Source: Mycobacterium intermedium
Lineage (GTDB): Bacteria > Actinomycetota > Actinomycetes > Mycobacteriales > Mycobacteriaceae
Assembly (NCBI RefSeq): GCF_002086275.1
Contig: NZ_MVHT01000009.1
Span: forward strand, 50,535 to 114,534
DNA: 64,000 bases
Direction: 5' to 3'
Shown piece after piece: positions 47,531 through 56,196 of the stretch (position 1 is its first letter; each line of letters begins with the position of its first letter). The notes under the pieces were generated by a model. That model saw only the letters and a program-made list of their open reading frames with translations, was not told the origin of the DNA and made no database searches. Made by a program: the position numbers and the translations under genes.

Positions 47531-48517
47531 GTGCGACTTAGCTTGTCGTTCACCGGGTTTGGCGGGATCCTGGCCAGCCTGCCGACGGTCCGCGCCGCCG
47601 ACGAGTGCGGGTTCGACGGCCTCTGGTACGCCGAGCACATCTGCGCACACGACGCGGTGGTGCCGGCGACCGTGTTCCTGCGTGAAACCGAGCGCCTCGA
47701 GGTGGTGCTCATGGGCATCAGCGCCGCGGGCCGCCATCCCGGGCTGACGGCCATGGAGCTCGCCTCACTGGCCGAGATCGCGCCGGGCCGGGTGCGCGCC
47801 GCGATCGGCACCGGCGTTCCCGACATGATCGCCAAGCTCGGCAAATCGATTGAGAAGCCGGTCAATTCGACGGTTGCGCTGCACCGGGCGCTGTCGACCG
47901 CACTGGCCGGCGGCGACCTCACCGCCGACTTCCCGGGGTTTCGGTTCGAGCAGTACAAACTCAACCCGCTGGCCGCTCCCCCGCCGCTGGACATCATGGC
48001 GGTCCGTCCCCGCATGGTCGAAGCCGCCGCGCGCTACGCCGACGGCGTCTGCCTGAGCGCCGGGTCCTCCCGGAAATATCTGACCGACACCGTGCGGCGG
48101 GTGGAAGCGATTCTCGCCGAGACCGGGCGGCCCCGGGAGAGCTTCCGGATCTCTGCGGTGGTTGCCGCATTCATCACCGACAACACGGCGAAGGCCCGTA
48201 CGCAGGTTGCCGCGCTGTTGTCCACCTTTGACGCTGCGACCACCGAATACCTTGCCGCGGGGGCGATTCCGGCCGGCGCACTGGTGGATGCGATCGACCG
48301 GGGTGGTCCGTTCGAAGCGATCAAGGTGTTCACTCCCGAGGTCGTCGACGCGGTCGCGATGGTCTGTCCGCCCGATGGACTCGCAGACTCGCTGCAGGCG
48401 TACGCCGAGACCGGCATCGACGAGATCGCCATCGCGCCGTTCGCGCCGCCCGAGCAGTTGCCTGAGCTGATTCGGCAGCTGTCCGAGTGTCGCCCCCTAC
48501 TCGCCGCCAAGTCATAG
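47531..48517 (+). CDS. LLM-class flavin/F420-dependent oxidoreductase
   Basis: 328 residues from GTG 47531. The TIM-barrel begins VRLSLSFTGFGGILASLP; other marks are ADECGFDGLWYAEH, LASLAEIAPGRVRAAIGTG (cofactor-pocket strand) and YADGVCLSAGSS. This subgroup resembles methylene-H4MPT reductase-like proteins and F420 enzymes. It may reduce or oxygenate an intermediate of the cluster. First gene of the operon, 40 bp before the NTF2-like gene. Confidence 0.85.
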   Translation: MRLSLSFTGFGGILASLPTVRAADECGFDGLWYAEHICAHDAVVPATVFLRETERLEVVLMGISAAGRHPGLTAMELASLAEIAPGRVRAAIGTGVPDMIAKLGKSIEKPVNSTVALHRALSTALAGGDLTADFPGFRFEQYKLNPLAAPPPLDIMAVRPRMVEAAARYADGVCLSAGSSRKYLTDTVRRVEAILAETGRPRESFRISAVVAAFITDNTAKARTQVAALLSTFDAATTEYLAAGAIPAGALVDAIDRGGPFEAIKVFTPEVVDAVAMVCPPDGLADSLQAYAETGIDEIAIAPFAPPEQLPELIRQLSECRPLLAAKS

Positions 48518-48557
48518 GTAGTCACAGGCAAGCCCTGACCCGAAGGACGGAACCGAG

Positions 48558-48998
48558 ATGACCGACATCAACACCGTGCTGGATCACGACGCTCAGGAGG
48601 TGCTGCGGCTGCATCGCGAATTCGTCGATGCGAACGGCCCACTCGACTCGAGCTATCTACGCGACCATGTGACGGCCGTGCCCGACGAGCTGGTCTGGTA
48701 CAACCTCAACGGCTCGGTGTACATCGGCCAAGACCACATCGCCGCGCTGTGGGACATGCTGTCCGCCGCGATGGGTGGGCAGGCGTTGAGCGCGGACCTG
48801 CGCGACGAACGCGTCGAGGTGGTCGGCGACGCGGCCTGGGTCACCTACCTGAGCCGCTATCAGGCCGACTTCGGAAACCTTGGCAGCTTCAACGCCGGCA
48901 TGCGCGCCACCGAGATCTGGCGCCGGCGCGACGGAAAGTGGGAACTCGTGCACGCCCACTTCTCCACCCACGTGCCCAACCAGATGGGCGGTCGGTGA
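48558..48998 (+). CDS. NTF2/SnoaL-like protein
   Basis: 146 residues with the cone-shaped NTF2 fold pattern: helical start (VLRLHREFVDANG), strand ELVWYNLNGSVYIGQDHIAALW, then VEVVGDAAWVTYLSRYQAD and the closing IWRRRDGKWELVHAHFSTH. Members are isomerases, dehydratases, cyclases or ligand-binding proteins; no specific catalytic set can be recognised. Sits between the LLM and hydrolase genes (25 bp). Confidence 0.8.
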   Translation: MTDINTVLDHDAQEVLRLHREFVDANGPLDSSYLRDHVTAVPDELVWYNLNGSVYIGQDHIAALWDMLSAAMGGQALSADLRDERVEVVGDAAWVTYLSRYQADFGNLGSFNAGMRATEIWRRRDGKWELVHAHFSTHVPNQMGGR

Positions 48999-49023
48999 GA
49001 TTGGCGCCCGGGAAGTGATTGAG

Positions 49024-49827
49024 ATGGAACGTTTTTCGATACCCGGCCCGGCCGGTACTCTTTCGGGCCTGCGGCGAGTGCAGGACAGCGAAGCCGAACC
49101 GGTGGTGTTCATCCACCACATCAACGGCGAAGCCCACCAATGGGCTCCGGTCATGAATCGCATGCACGGACGCACGACCGTCGCCGTGGATCTCCGCGGG
49201 CACGGGAACTCCCAACCCGGCACTTCGTACGGCGTCGACGACTACGCCGCCGACGTCGAGGCGGCCATGGACGGGTTGGACATCCACTATGTGCACCTGG
49301 TCGGGGCGTCGTTCGGCGCTTCGGTGTGTCTCGCCCTAGCCGCCGAGGCTCCGTACCGGATCCGATCGTTGTCGTTGATCGGCGGCGCACTGACGGTCGC
49401 GGACCTGATCGACCCCGAGGCGGTTGCCGCCGAGCTACGCAGCCTCGGAAGCCTGGCGTTCTTTCGGAAAATGGCCGCGGTCAGCTTCGCGCCCGGCACC
49501 GACGCCGTCTTGCTGGACGAAGCCGCGCGACTGGCCGCACGCAACGACCCGGCTGTCGCGGAATCGATTCTGCGCGAGGCATTTTCCACCGATGTCACCG
49601 AAATCGCCGGGCAAGTGCGCGCACCCGCCCTGGTACTGACGGGCGAACACGATCTCACCTGTCCGCCGGACCGTGCCGCGGCGCTGGCGGACTCGCTCGG
49701 TACCAGCTGCCAAGTGCTGGCTGGGCGGGGCCACCTGGCCCACCTCGAGGACCCCGGCCTGATCGCACACCTGATCTCCGAACACCTGCCTTGCACCGAT
49801 CCAGCAGACGCCTGCCTCGGCCAGTGA
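49024..49827 (+). CDS. Alpha/beta-hydrolase
   Basis: 267 residues. Nucleophile elbow GASFG with Ser 96; acid Asp in LTGEHDLTC; base His in GRGHLAHLE. VVFIHHINGEAHQW carries the oxyanion region (HH in place of the usual HG), and VAVDLRGHGNS is typical of ring-cleavage hydrolases, esterases and lactonases. An upstream GTG (49015) is in frame. It may cleave a C-C bond, ester or enol-lactone made by the oxidoreductases of this operon. Confidence 0.85.
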   Translation: MERFSIPGPAGTLSGLRRVQDSEAEPVVFIHHINGEAHQWAPVMNRMHGRTTVAVDLRGHGNSQPGTSYGVDDYAADVEAAMDGLDIHYVHLVGASFGASVCLALAAEAPYRIRSLSLIGGALTVADLIDPEAVAAELRSLGSLAFFRKMAAVSFAPGTDAVLLDEAARLAARNDPAVAESILREAFSTDVTEIAGQVRAPALVLTGEHDLTCPPDRAAALADSLGTSCQVLAGRGHLAHLEDPGLIAHLISEHLPCTDPADACLGQ

Positions 49828-49837
49828 CGAGCTGACA

Positions 49838-50707
49838 GTGCACCCGGCCTCATTCGACTATCTGGCGGCCAAGTCCGTCGACGAGGCATGCGCAGCGCTG
49901 GCCCGGGACCCTTCGGGGACACGCATTCTCGCCGGCGGCCAGAGCCTGCTCCCGTTGTTGGTTCGGCGGCTTGACCGGCCGCGACGCCTGGTCTGCGTCA
50001 CCGGCATCACCGGCCTGCACGGGTTGTACGCGACGCCGAGCGGCCTGCAGGTTGGAGCCGCGGTCACCCAACGCTGCGCCGAACAGTACGCCCAGATAGG
50101 CGAATTCGGCATCCTGGCGCAAGCGCTCCCCCGGGTCGGCAAGGTGACCACCCGCAATCGCGGCACCATCTGTGGCAGCCTGGCCCACGCCAACCCCGCC
50201 GCCGAACTCGGTGTGTGTCTGCTCGCTCTCGGCGGCGAGATCGTCGCCGCCGCCATCGCCGGATGCAAGACCGGATTCCGACGGATTCCCGCGGAAGAGT
50301 TCTTTCTCGGTCCGCATCGAACAGCGTTACGGCCCGACGAGTTGCTGCACACGGCGATCTTCCACCGGCCCATGGGCATCGGATTCTTCGACGAGGTCAC
50401 CCTGCGGGGTGCCGGCGATACCCCGTTGCTCAGCGCCGCGGTCAACGCGCGCATCACCGACGGTGAAGTCGTCGACATTCGCATCGCCGTCGGTGGTGCG
50501 GGCCAGGTGCCGGTGCTGGCGGGCCAGCCGGTCACCGCCGCCCTGCGCGGACGGCTCGACGACACCGCCGTGGCGGAGGCCGGCCGCGCCTTCGCCGAAG
50601 ACCTCGAATTCGACAGCGATGCACACTGTTCCGCGCAGCATCGCCGCAGGCTGGCGAGTCGGGTGATCGCTCGGCTGTTGGCGCGAGTCCGACAGGAGTT
50701 GCCGTGA
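49838..50707 (+). CDS. Molybdenum hydroxylase, FAD-binding medium subunit
   Basis: 289 residues of the xanthine dehydrogenase/CoxM type. FAD loops: LAGGQSLLPLL near residue 33 and NRGTICGSLAHANPAAE near 108; the C-terminal CO-dehydrogenase-flavoprotein domain follows (SAAVNARITDGEVVDIRIAVGG). It passes electrons from the 2Fe-2S subunit to an acceptor. GTGA overlap with the 2Fe-2S subunit gene; M-S-L order as in cox operons. Confidence 0.92.
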   Translation: MHPASFDYLAAKSVDEACAALARDPSGTRILAGGQSLLPLLVRRLDRPRRLVCVTGITGLHGLYATPSGLQVGAAVTQRCAEQYAQIGEFGILAQALPRVGKVTTRNRGTICGSLAHANPAAELGVCLLALGGEIVAAAIAGCKTGFRRIPAEEFFLGPHRTALRPDELLHTAIFHRPMGIGFFDEVTLRGAGDTPLLSAAVNARITDGEVVDIRIAVGGAGQVPVLAGQPVTAALRGRLDDTAVAEAGRAFAEDLEFDSDAHCSAQHRRRLASRVIARLLARVRQELP

Positions 50708-51201
50708 CGAGTGACCTGGACATCGAAATGCGGGTGAACGGGCGCACAGTGCGGGCGTGCGTGCCAGCGCGGATGTCGCTCGTCGATTTTCTGCGGGATC
50801 GGCTCGGCCTTACCGGCACACACGTCGGCTGCGGCCAGGGGCTGTGCGGCAGCTGCAACGTGCTGATCGATTCGCGCTCCGCGCGAGCATGTTTGACGTT
50901 GGCGGTGCAGGCCGCGGACTGTGACGTCGTCACGATCGAAGGTCTGAATCACTCGCCGGGACCGTCGCCCGTGCAGGAATGTCTGGTGCGGCACCGAGCG
51001 TTGCAGTGCGGCTTCTGCACGCCGGGGTTTGTCGTGCTACTGGAAGAGTTGCTCGCCGAAGTCGATGCCGGTGCCCGGCCGACGCGAGCGGAGCTGCGTG
51101 ATCGGCTGGCCGCGTCGCTGTGTCGTTGTACGGGTTACACGCCCATCCTGGCCGCGGCCGAGGAACTGGTCGCCGCCGCGATCGTCGAGCAGAGCCGATG
51201 A
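50704..51201 (+). CDS. Molybdenum hydroxylase, 2Fe-2S small subunit
   Basis: 165 residues. The plant-ferredoxin-like cluster has CGQGLCGSC with a fourth Cys in ARACLTL; the second, helical cluster has QCGFCTPG and CRCTGY. All eight Cys are present. It conducts electrons from the Mo site to FAD. ATGA overlap with the large subunit. Confidence 0.95.
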   Translation: MTSDLDIEMRVNGRTVRACVPARMSLVDFLRDRLGLTGTHVGCGQGLCGSCNVLIDSRSARACLTLAVQAADCDVVTIEGLNHSPGPSPVQECLVRHRALQCGFCTPGFVVLLEELLAEVDAGARPTRAELRDRLAASLCRCTGYTPILAAAEELVAAAIVEQSR

Positions 51202-53609
51202 ACCGCCCACGCCACGTCGGCAGATCGGCACCCGGGCTGCACCTGCCCCGGTTGGCCGCGGGTGGCGGCCGCTATCTTGCCGACGAAAGCCTCTCCGGCG
51301 AACTGCACTTGGTGATAGTTCGATCCCGTGAGCCGCACGCGTTCATCTCGGTGGACACCGCGCGAGCCGCCGCGGCCCCCGGCGTGCGCGCCGTCCTCGT
51401 CGGAGCGGAGGTGCGCGCGGCGACCGACCCGATGGGCATGATGTGGAGCGCGCAGATCCAGCGCGAGGCGCCCACCTGGTGCCTGGCCACGGATCGGGTG
51501 CGTTACGTCGGCGAGCCCATCGCCGCCGTCATTGCCGACGACGCCTATCTCGCCGAGGACGCCGCCGAACTCGTCGACGTCTGTTACGAGACTCTGCCGC
51601 CCATCGTGGAACCGTCCGCCACCAGCCGGCCGGTGCTGTACGACGATTGGCCCGACAACGTCTTCGGCCGCACCCGCTTTGAAGCCGGCGATGTCGTGGC
51701 GGCCCTCGACGGCGCGGCGGTGGTGGTCCGCGGCCGCTACGTCAACGACCGGGTGGCGGGCATGTCGCTGGAGACCCGCGGGGTGCGTGCAGCCTGGGAT
51801 ATCGCCCGGGAGTCGGTCACGGTGTGGACCTCGACGCAGTCGCCGCATCAGGTGAAGGCGTCGCTGGCGGCGACCCTGCGGATCCCCGAAAGCCGGGTCC
51901 GGGTGCAGTGTCCCGACCTCGGCGGCGCATTCGGCAACAAGGCGTGCGCCTATATCGAGGAGACACTGGTGGCGTTCGCCGCACGGGCCGTCGGCCGTCC
52001 CGTCCGGTGGGTGGAGAGCCGCGCGGAGGCGTTCACCGCCACCGTGCACGGCCGCGGCACGGTGATCGATCTGGAGGTGGGATTCGCTTCCGACGCAACG
52101 ATATCCGGGATTCGGGCTACCGTGCTGCTGGATTGCGGCGCCACTCCGTACATGGTGGGCCTGGGCACCGGCGTCGTCGCCGCGGCCATGGTCCTGGGCC
52201 CGTACCGCGTCGCGGACGCGCTGTCCGAACTGGTGGGCGTGGTCACCAACAAGACACCCATCGGGGCGTACCGCGGATTCGGTATGCCCGAGGCCACTTT
52301 CGCGATCGAACGGGCGATGGACGAGGGCGCGCGGCGGCTGGGGATCGATCCGATCGAAATCCGCCGGCGCAACCTGCTGCGTCCCGACGAGTTGCCGTAT
52401 TGGACCGCGGCAATGATGTGCCTGGACAGCGGACGTTACGGCGAGTTGCTCGACCTGGTCGCCGCCGAGGTTGATTGGGCGCGACTGCAGGATGACCTGG
52501 CCGGCGCCCGCGCTGCCGGGCACCTCGTCGGTGCCGGCGTCGCGTGCTATCTGGAGGCCAGCAATTTCGGCCCGTCGCTCACCGCGGCAATGATGGGGAT
52601 CAACAACGCCGGTCATGATCGAGCCGTAATTCGCATGGACGCTTCGGGATTGGTGACCGTGCTGACCGGCCAGGTGCCGATGGGACAGGGACTCGAGACA
52701 GTGCTCGCCCAGATCGCCGCCGACGAGGTGGGCGTCGATCTGGACGCGGTGTCGGTGGTCTACGGAGACACCTTGGCCTGCCCGTACACCGGATACGGCA
52801 GCGGCGGCAGCCGGGGCGCCGGCGTCGCCGGATCGTCGGTGATGTTGGCCGCACGCAAGCTTCGTGACCGGCTGCGGGTACTGGCCGCACACCTTTTGGA
52901 GGTCGATGTCGCGGACCTGGAGGAAGCGAACGGTCTGTTCAGTAACGGATCCGGGGCCAGCATCTCCCTTCCGGACGTCGCCGCGGCTGCGTACCACGCC
53001 AAGGACCTGCCGCCCGACTTCGAGCCGTCCCTGGAAGCGTCGTATACCCACGATCCGCGCGCGTTCGCGTTCTCCTACGGTGCCGCGGCCGCGGTGGTCG
53101 ACATCGACCGCGACACCGGGACGGTCAGCATTCAGCGACTCGTCTTCGGACACGACTGCGGCGTACAGCTCAACCCGGGCAACGTCGAAGCCCAGATCGT
53201 CGGTGGCGTCGCGCAGGGCATTGGCGCGGCCCTCTACGAGAGACTTCCGTACACCGACGACGGCCGGCCGGTGGTGGAGTCACTGTGGGACTACTTCCCC
53301 CCGCTGCCGGCCAACGTGCCCCCGGTCGAGCTGGTCCACCTCGAGACGCCGACCCCGTTCTCCCCCAACGGCGCCAAGGGCGTCGGGGAAAGCGGAATCA
53401 TTCCGGTCCCCGCCGCGCTGGCCAACGCCATCCGGGACGCCCTGAGCACCGAATTCGGCGACGAGCGAGCGTGTTCGGTCGTCGACACCCTGCCGATCAC
53501 CGCGGAGCGGCTACTCGCCGTCGTGGACCAGATCGCCCCGCCAGTGGATCCAAGGAAGGAGTACACACGTGAAGTACGTGTCACAGGAATGGCTGAGCCG
53601 GCAGTGTGA
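51198..53609 (+). CDS. Molybdenum hydroxylase, molybdopterin-binding large subunit
   Basis: 803 residues. Both aldehyde-oxidase/xanthine-dehydrogenase domains are seen: DLGGAFGNKA (pterin/active-site region), GAYRGFGMPEA at 357-365 as active-site loop, GSGGSRGAGVAGSS for pterin binding, and GAKGVGESG with the catalytic Glu near 731. Form I CO dehydrogenase would have AYxCSFR, so this enzyme is not a classic CO oxidiser; it more likely hydroxylates an aldehyde or N-heteroaromatic ring. ATG 51198 overlaps the small-subunit stop. The 3' end overlaps the next gene by 41 bp. Confidence 0.93.
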   Translation: MNRPRHVGRSAPGLHLPRLAAGGGRYLADESLSGELHLVIVRSREPHAFISVDTARAAAAPGVRAVLVGAEVRAATDPMGMMWSAQIQREAPTWCLATDRVRYVGEPIAAVIADDAYLAEDAAELVDVCYETLPPIVEPSATSRPVLYDDWPDNVFGRTRFEAGDVVAALDGAAVVVRGRYVNDRVAGMSLETRGVRAAWDIARESVTVWTSTQSPHQVKASLAATLRIPESRVRVQCPDLGGAFGNKACAYIEETLVAFAARAVGRPVRWVESRAEAFTATVHGRGTVIDLEVGFASDATISGIRATVLLDCGATPYMVGLGTGVVAAAMVLGPYRVADALSELVGVVTNKTPIGAYRGFGMPEATFAIERAMDEGARRLGIDPIEIRRRNLLRPDELPYWTAAMMCLDSGRYGELLDLVAAEVDWARLQDDLAGARAAGHLVGAGVACYLEASNFGPSLTAAMMGINNAGHDRAVIRMDASGLVTVLTGQVPMGQGLETVLAQIAADEVGVDLDAVSVVYGDTLACPYTGYGSGGSRGAGVAGSSVMLAARKLRDRLRVLAAHLLEVDVADLEEANGLFSNGSGASISLPDVAAAAYHAKDLPPDFEPSLEASYTHDPRAFAFSYGAAAAVVDIDRDTGTVSIQRLVFGHDCGVQLNPGNVEAQIVGGVAQGIGAALYERLPYTDDGRPVVESLWDYFPPLPANVPPVELVHLETPTPFSPNGAKGVGESGIIPVPAALANAIRDALSTEFGDERACSVVDTLPITAERLLAVVDQIAPPVDPRKEYTREVRVTGMAEPAV

Positions 53610-53955
53610 ATTGCAGCAGGCCTTCACCCCGCGCCCCGGGGCGTCGGTCCGGGTGCAGTACCGCCTGACCAAGGCACCGGGCGGGGGCGAGATCCGCTAC
53701 TACGCCGACGTTCAGGACGGCCGCATGGTCGAACAGTCGTTGGGCGACGACCCGTCTGCCGACGGCACCATGGCGGCCTCCTACGCCGACTCGATCGCGA
53801 TGCTGCGCGGCGAGCTCGCCCCGACGGCGGCTTTCATGGAGGGCCGGGTCAAGGTCACCGGCAACGTCGCCAAGCTGGCCGCGCTGATGCCGCTCACTCA
53901 GACCGCCGAGTACAAGAGGCATTACGAACAGCTCTGCGCGGAAACCGAATTCTGA
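53569..53955 (+). CDS. SCP2-like (sterol-carrier) domain protein
   Basis: 128 residues from GTG 53569, supported by AAGGAAGGA about 9 nt upstream although both lie within the end of the large-subunit gene. The core FMEGRVKVTGNVAKLAALMPL looks like the SCP2 ligand-pocket end, preceded by RYYADVQDGRM strands. SCP2-like proteins bind lipids or acyl-CoA, or serve as accessory domains. Here it may handle a hydrophobic substrate for the Mo enzyme; function unproven. Confidence 0.7.
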   Translation: MKYVSQEWLSRQCELQQAFTPRPGASVRVQYRLTKAPGGGEIRYYADVQDGRMVEQSLGDDPSADGTMAASYADSIAMLRGELAPTAAFMEGRVKVTGNVAKLAALMPLTQTAEYKRHYEQLCAETEF

Positions 53956-53959
53956 CGCG

Positions 53960-54895
53960 GTGACCTTTTCCCTGCTGGCTCGCGACGCCGCTACGGGACA
54001 GCTCGGCGTCGCATCGCAGTCGCACTACCTGGGCGTGGGCTCGGTGGTGACGTGGGCCGAGGCCGGCGTCGGAGTGGTGGCCACGCAAGCGTTCGCGCTG
54101 CGCTCCTACGGTCCCCGGGGTCTGGCGCTGATGCGGGCGGGTTTTACGCCGGGCGACGCACTGGACCAGTTGCTCGATGAGGACACCCACCCCGAAGTGC
54201 GCCAGGTCGCCTTTCTGGATGCCGAGGGACGCATCGGGATTCACTGCGGACGCCGCTGCGTCGGCGCGTTCGGGGTTGCCGTTGGCGATCAAGCGGTCGC
54301 CCTGGGCAACATGCTGGACAACGACGACGTGGTCTCCGCCCTGCTGCGCGGCCACGAGGACGCCGACGGCGATCTTTCCCACCGCCTGGTCGCCGGCTTG
54401 ACCAACGCGGAGAACGCCGGCGGTGACATTCGCGGCAGCCAGTCCGCGGCGCTGCTGGTGGTCGCCGGCCGTGGTGGCAGCGCCGGTGGCGACGCGCCGT
54501 GGGACGGCGTCATCCGCGACTTGCGGGTGGAGGACCACAGCGATCCCGTGGGTGAGCTGTCCCGGCTGGTGAGTTTGAGCGACGGCTTCGATCGGATGTC
54601 GCGGGTGGTTTTCGACCCGGACGGCGCCGTGGTCGGTGAACGCCGCTGCGAACAAGGTTTCGGTGCGGGCGCCGGTGAGCTCGCATATGCCGCCCGGGCG
54701 CTGGATTCCAATCCAGAGGCGACGTTCTGGTCCGCGGTGCTGCATGCCCGGTGGGGACGAACCGAATCGGCACAACGGCTGTTTTCCGCAGCGTCGCAAC
54801 TCAATCCGCGCCTGGGGCGGTTCGTGGGACAGCTGGGCGAGGCGGGCATCCTGACACCCGACGAGGTGGCTAGGTTGCGGGACGCCGGTCGATAA
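53960..54895 (+). CDS. DUF1028 family protein (Ntn-hydrolase-like)
   Basis: 311 residues from GTG 53960, 4 nt after the previous stop. The N-terminus TFSLLARDAATGQLGVASQS with GVGVVATQAF is the DUF1028 signature; this fold resembles Ntn hydrolases. The C-terminal 70 residues look like a peptidoglycan-binding/tetratrico-like helical addition (YAARALDSNPEATFW). DUF1028 members are often encoded with catabolic or amide-hydrolysis genes, but no activity is established. The 3' end overlaps convergent paaK by 26 bp. Confidence 0.85.
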   Translation: MTFSLLARDAATGQLGVASQSHYLGVGSVVTWAEAGVGVVATQAFALRSYGPRGLALMRAGFTPGDALDQLLDEDTHPEVRQVAFLDAEGRIGIHCGRRCVGAFGVAVGDQAVALGNMLDNDDVVSALLRGHEDADGDLSHRLVAGLTNAENAGGDIRGSQSAALLVVAGRGGSAGGDAPWDGVIRDLRVEDHSDPVGELSRLVSLSDGFDRMSRVVFDPDGAVVGERRCEQGFGAGAGELAYAARALDSNPEATFWSAVLHARWGRTESAQRLFSAASQLNPRLGRFVGQLGEAGILTPDEVARLRDAGR

Positions 54896-56174
54896 TCCGT
54901 TTCGCCTTGCCCGTCGACCGGTCGACCGCGCCCGGTTGCACCACTTCCACGGTGACACTGACGCCGACGCGGTTCTTGACTTGCCGGGTCAGCTCGTCCG
55001 CGGCCACCTGGCATTGCTCAGCGGTGGCCCCGCGGCGACCCTCCACCCGAACGGTGAGCCGGTCGAGCCGTCCCCGGCGGTCGAGAACACACTGGAACTG
55101 CGGTGCGAGGGCGCGCTGGGTCAGGATGTGTTCCTCGATCTGACTGGGAAACACGTTCACGCCGCGCAGGATGATCATGTCGTCGCTGCGGCCGGTGATC
55201 CGTCGCATGCGCCGCATCGAACGCGCTGTCCCGGGAAGCAGCGTGGTCAGGTCGTGGGTCCGGTACCGGATGACGGGAAACGCCTCTTTGGTCAGTGAGG
55301 TGAAGACCAGTTCTCCTTCGACGCCGTCGGGCAGCACCGCCTGGGTATCGGGGTCGATGACCTCGGGGTAGAAGTGGTCCTCCCAGATGTGCAGGCCGTC
55401 TTTGGTTTCCACGCATTCCTGGGCGACGCCGGGACCCATGACCTCCGAGAGGCCGTAGATGTCGACCGCGTCGATGTCGCAAGTGCCTTCCAGTTCGGCG
55501 CGCATTTCCTCACTCCACGGTTCCGCACCGAAGATTCCGGTCCGCAAGGAGGACGCGCGCGGGTCGATGCCCGCCTCGTACATGGCGTCGACGATGGTCA
55601 GCATGTAGGACGGCGTGACCATGATCGCGTCGGGGGCAAAGTCCGCGATCAGCTGAATCTGGCGCTCGGTCATGCCGCCCGATATCGGTATGACGGTGCA
55701 GCCGAGCCGCTCGGCGCCGTAATGCAAGCCCATACCGCCGGTGAAAAGTCCGTAGCCGTAAGCGATGTGGACCTTGTCGCCGGGATGCACCCCGGCGGCC
55801 CGTAGCGACCTCGCCACCAGGTTGGCCCAGGTTTCCAGGTCGGCGGCGGTGTAGCCGACGACGGTGGGCCGGCCGGTGGTGCCGGACGAGGCGTGCAGGC
55901 GCAACACCCGAGACTGCGCGACCGCAAACATCCCGAACGGGTAGTTGGCCCGCAGATCCGCCTTGCCGGTGAACGGGAACAGCGCGAGATCACCCAGTTC
56001 CTTCAGGTCGGCAGGATGCACACCGACGGCGTCGAAAGCCGACCGGTAGTGCGCCACATTGTCGTAGGCGTGCTGCAGCGACCACCGCAGTCTGCTCAGC
56101 TGCAGCGCTTGGATCTCGTCGCGCGAGGCGTTTTCGATAGGGTCCAAGCCGGGGCGATCGATCAGCTTCGTCAT
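54870..56174 (-). CDS. paaK: Phenylacetate-CoA ligase
   Basis: 434 residues of the ANL superfamily, PaaK length. The ATP/AMP loop is LHASSGTTGRPTVVGYT, with AYGYGLFTGGMGLHYG, DIYGLSEVMGPGVA and GRSDDMIILRGVNVFPSQIE, the PaaK C-terminal hinge. It makes phenylacetyl-CoA from phenylacetate, ATP and CoA, the first pathway step. It is last of the leftward paa operon, 22 nt after paaE. Confidence 0.95.
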   Translation of the reverse strand: MTKLIDRPGLDPIENASRDEIQALQLSRLRWSLQHAYDNVAHYRSAFDAVGVHPADLKELGDLALFPFTGKADLRANYPFGMFAVAQSRVLRLHASSGTTGRPTVVGYTAADLETWANLVARSLRAAGVHPGDKVHIAYGYGLFTGGMGLHYGAERLGCTVIPISGGMTERQIQLIADFAPDAIMVTPSYMLTIVDAMYEAGIDPRASSLRTGIFGAEPWSEEMRAELEGTCDIDAVDIYGLSEVMGPGVAQECVETKDGLHIWEDHFYPEVIDPDTQAVLPDGVEGELVFTSLTKEAFPVIRYRTHDLTTLLPGTARSMRRMRRITGRSDDMIILRGVNVFPSQIEEHILTQRALAPQFQCVLDRRGRLDRLTVRVEGRRGATAEQCQVAADELTRQVKNRVGVSVTVEVVQPGAVDRSTGKAKRIIDRRPAT

Positions 56175-56196
56175 CGCTGATCCTCCGTTTCCGCGC

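Noticed and set aside
51120..51197. N-terminal extension of the Mo large subunit
   Set aside because: It overlaps the 2Fe-2S gene; ATG 51198 with ATGA overlap is the normal start.
49838..53609. Carbon-monoxide dehydrogenase (coxMSL)
   Set aside because: Subunit order fits, but the active-site loop AYRGFG lacks the form I Cys; kept as a generic Mo hydroxylase.
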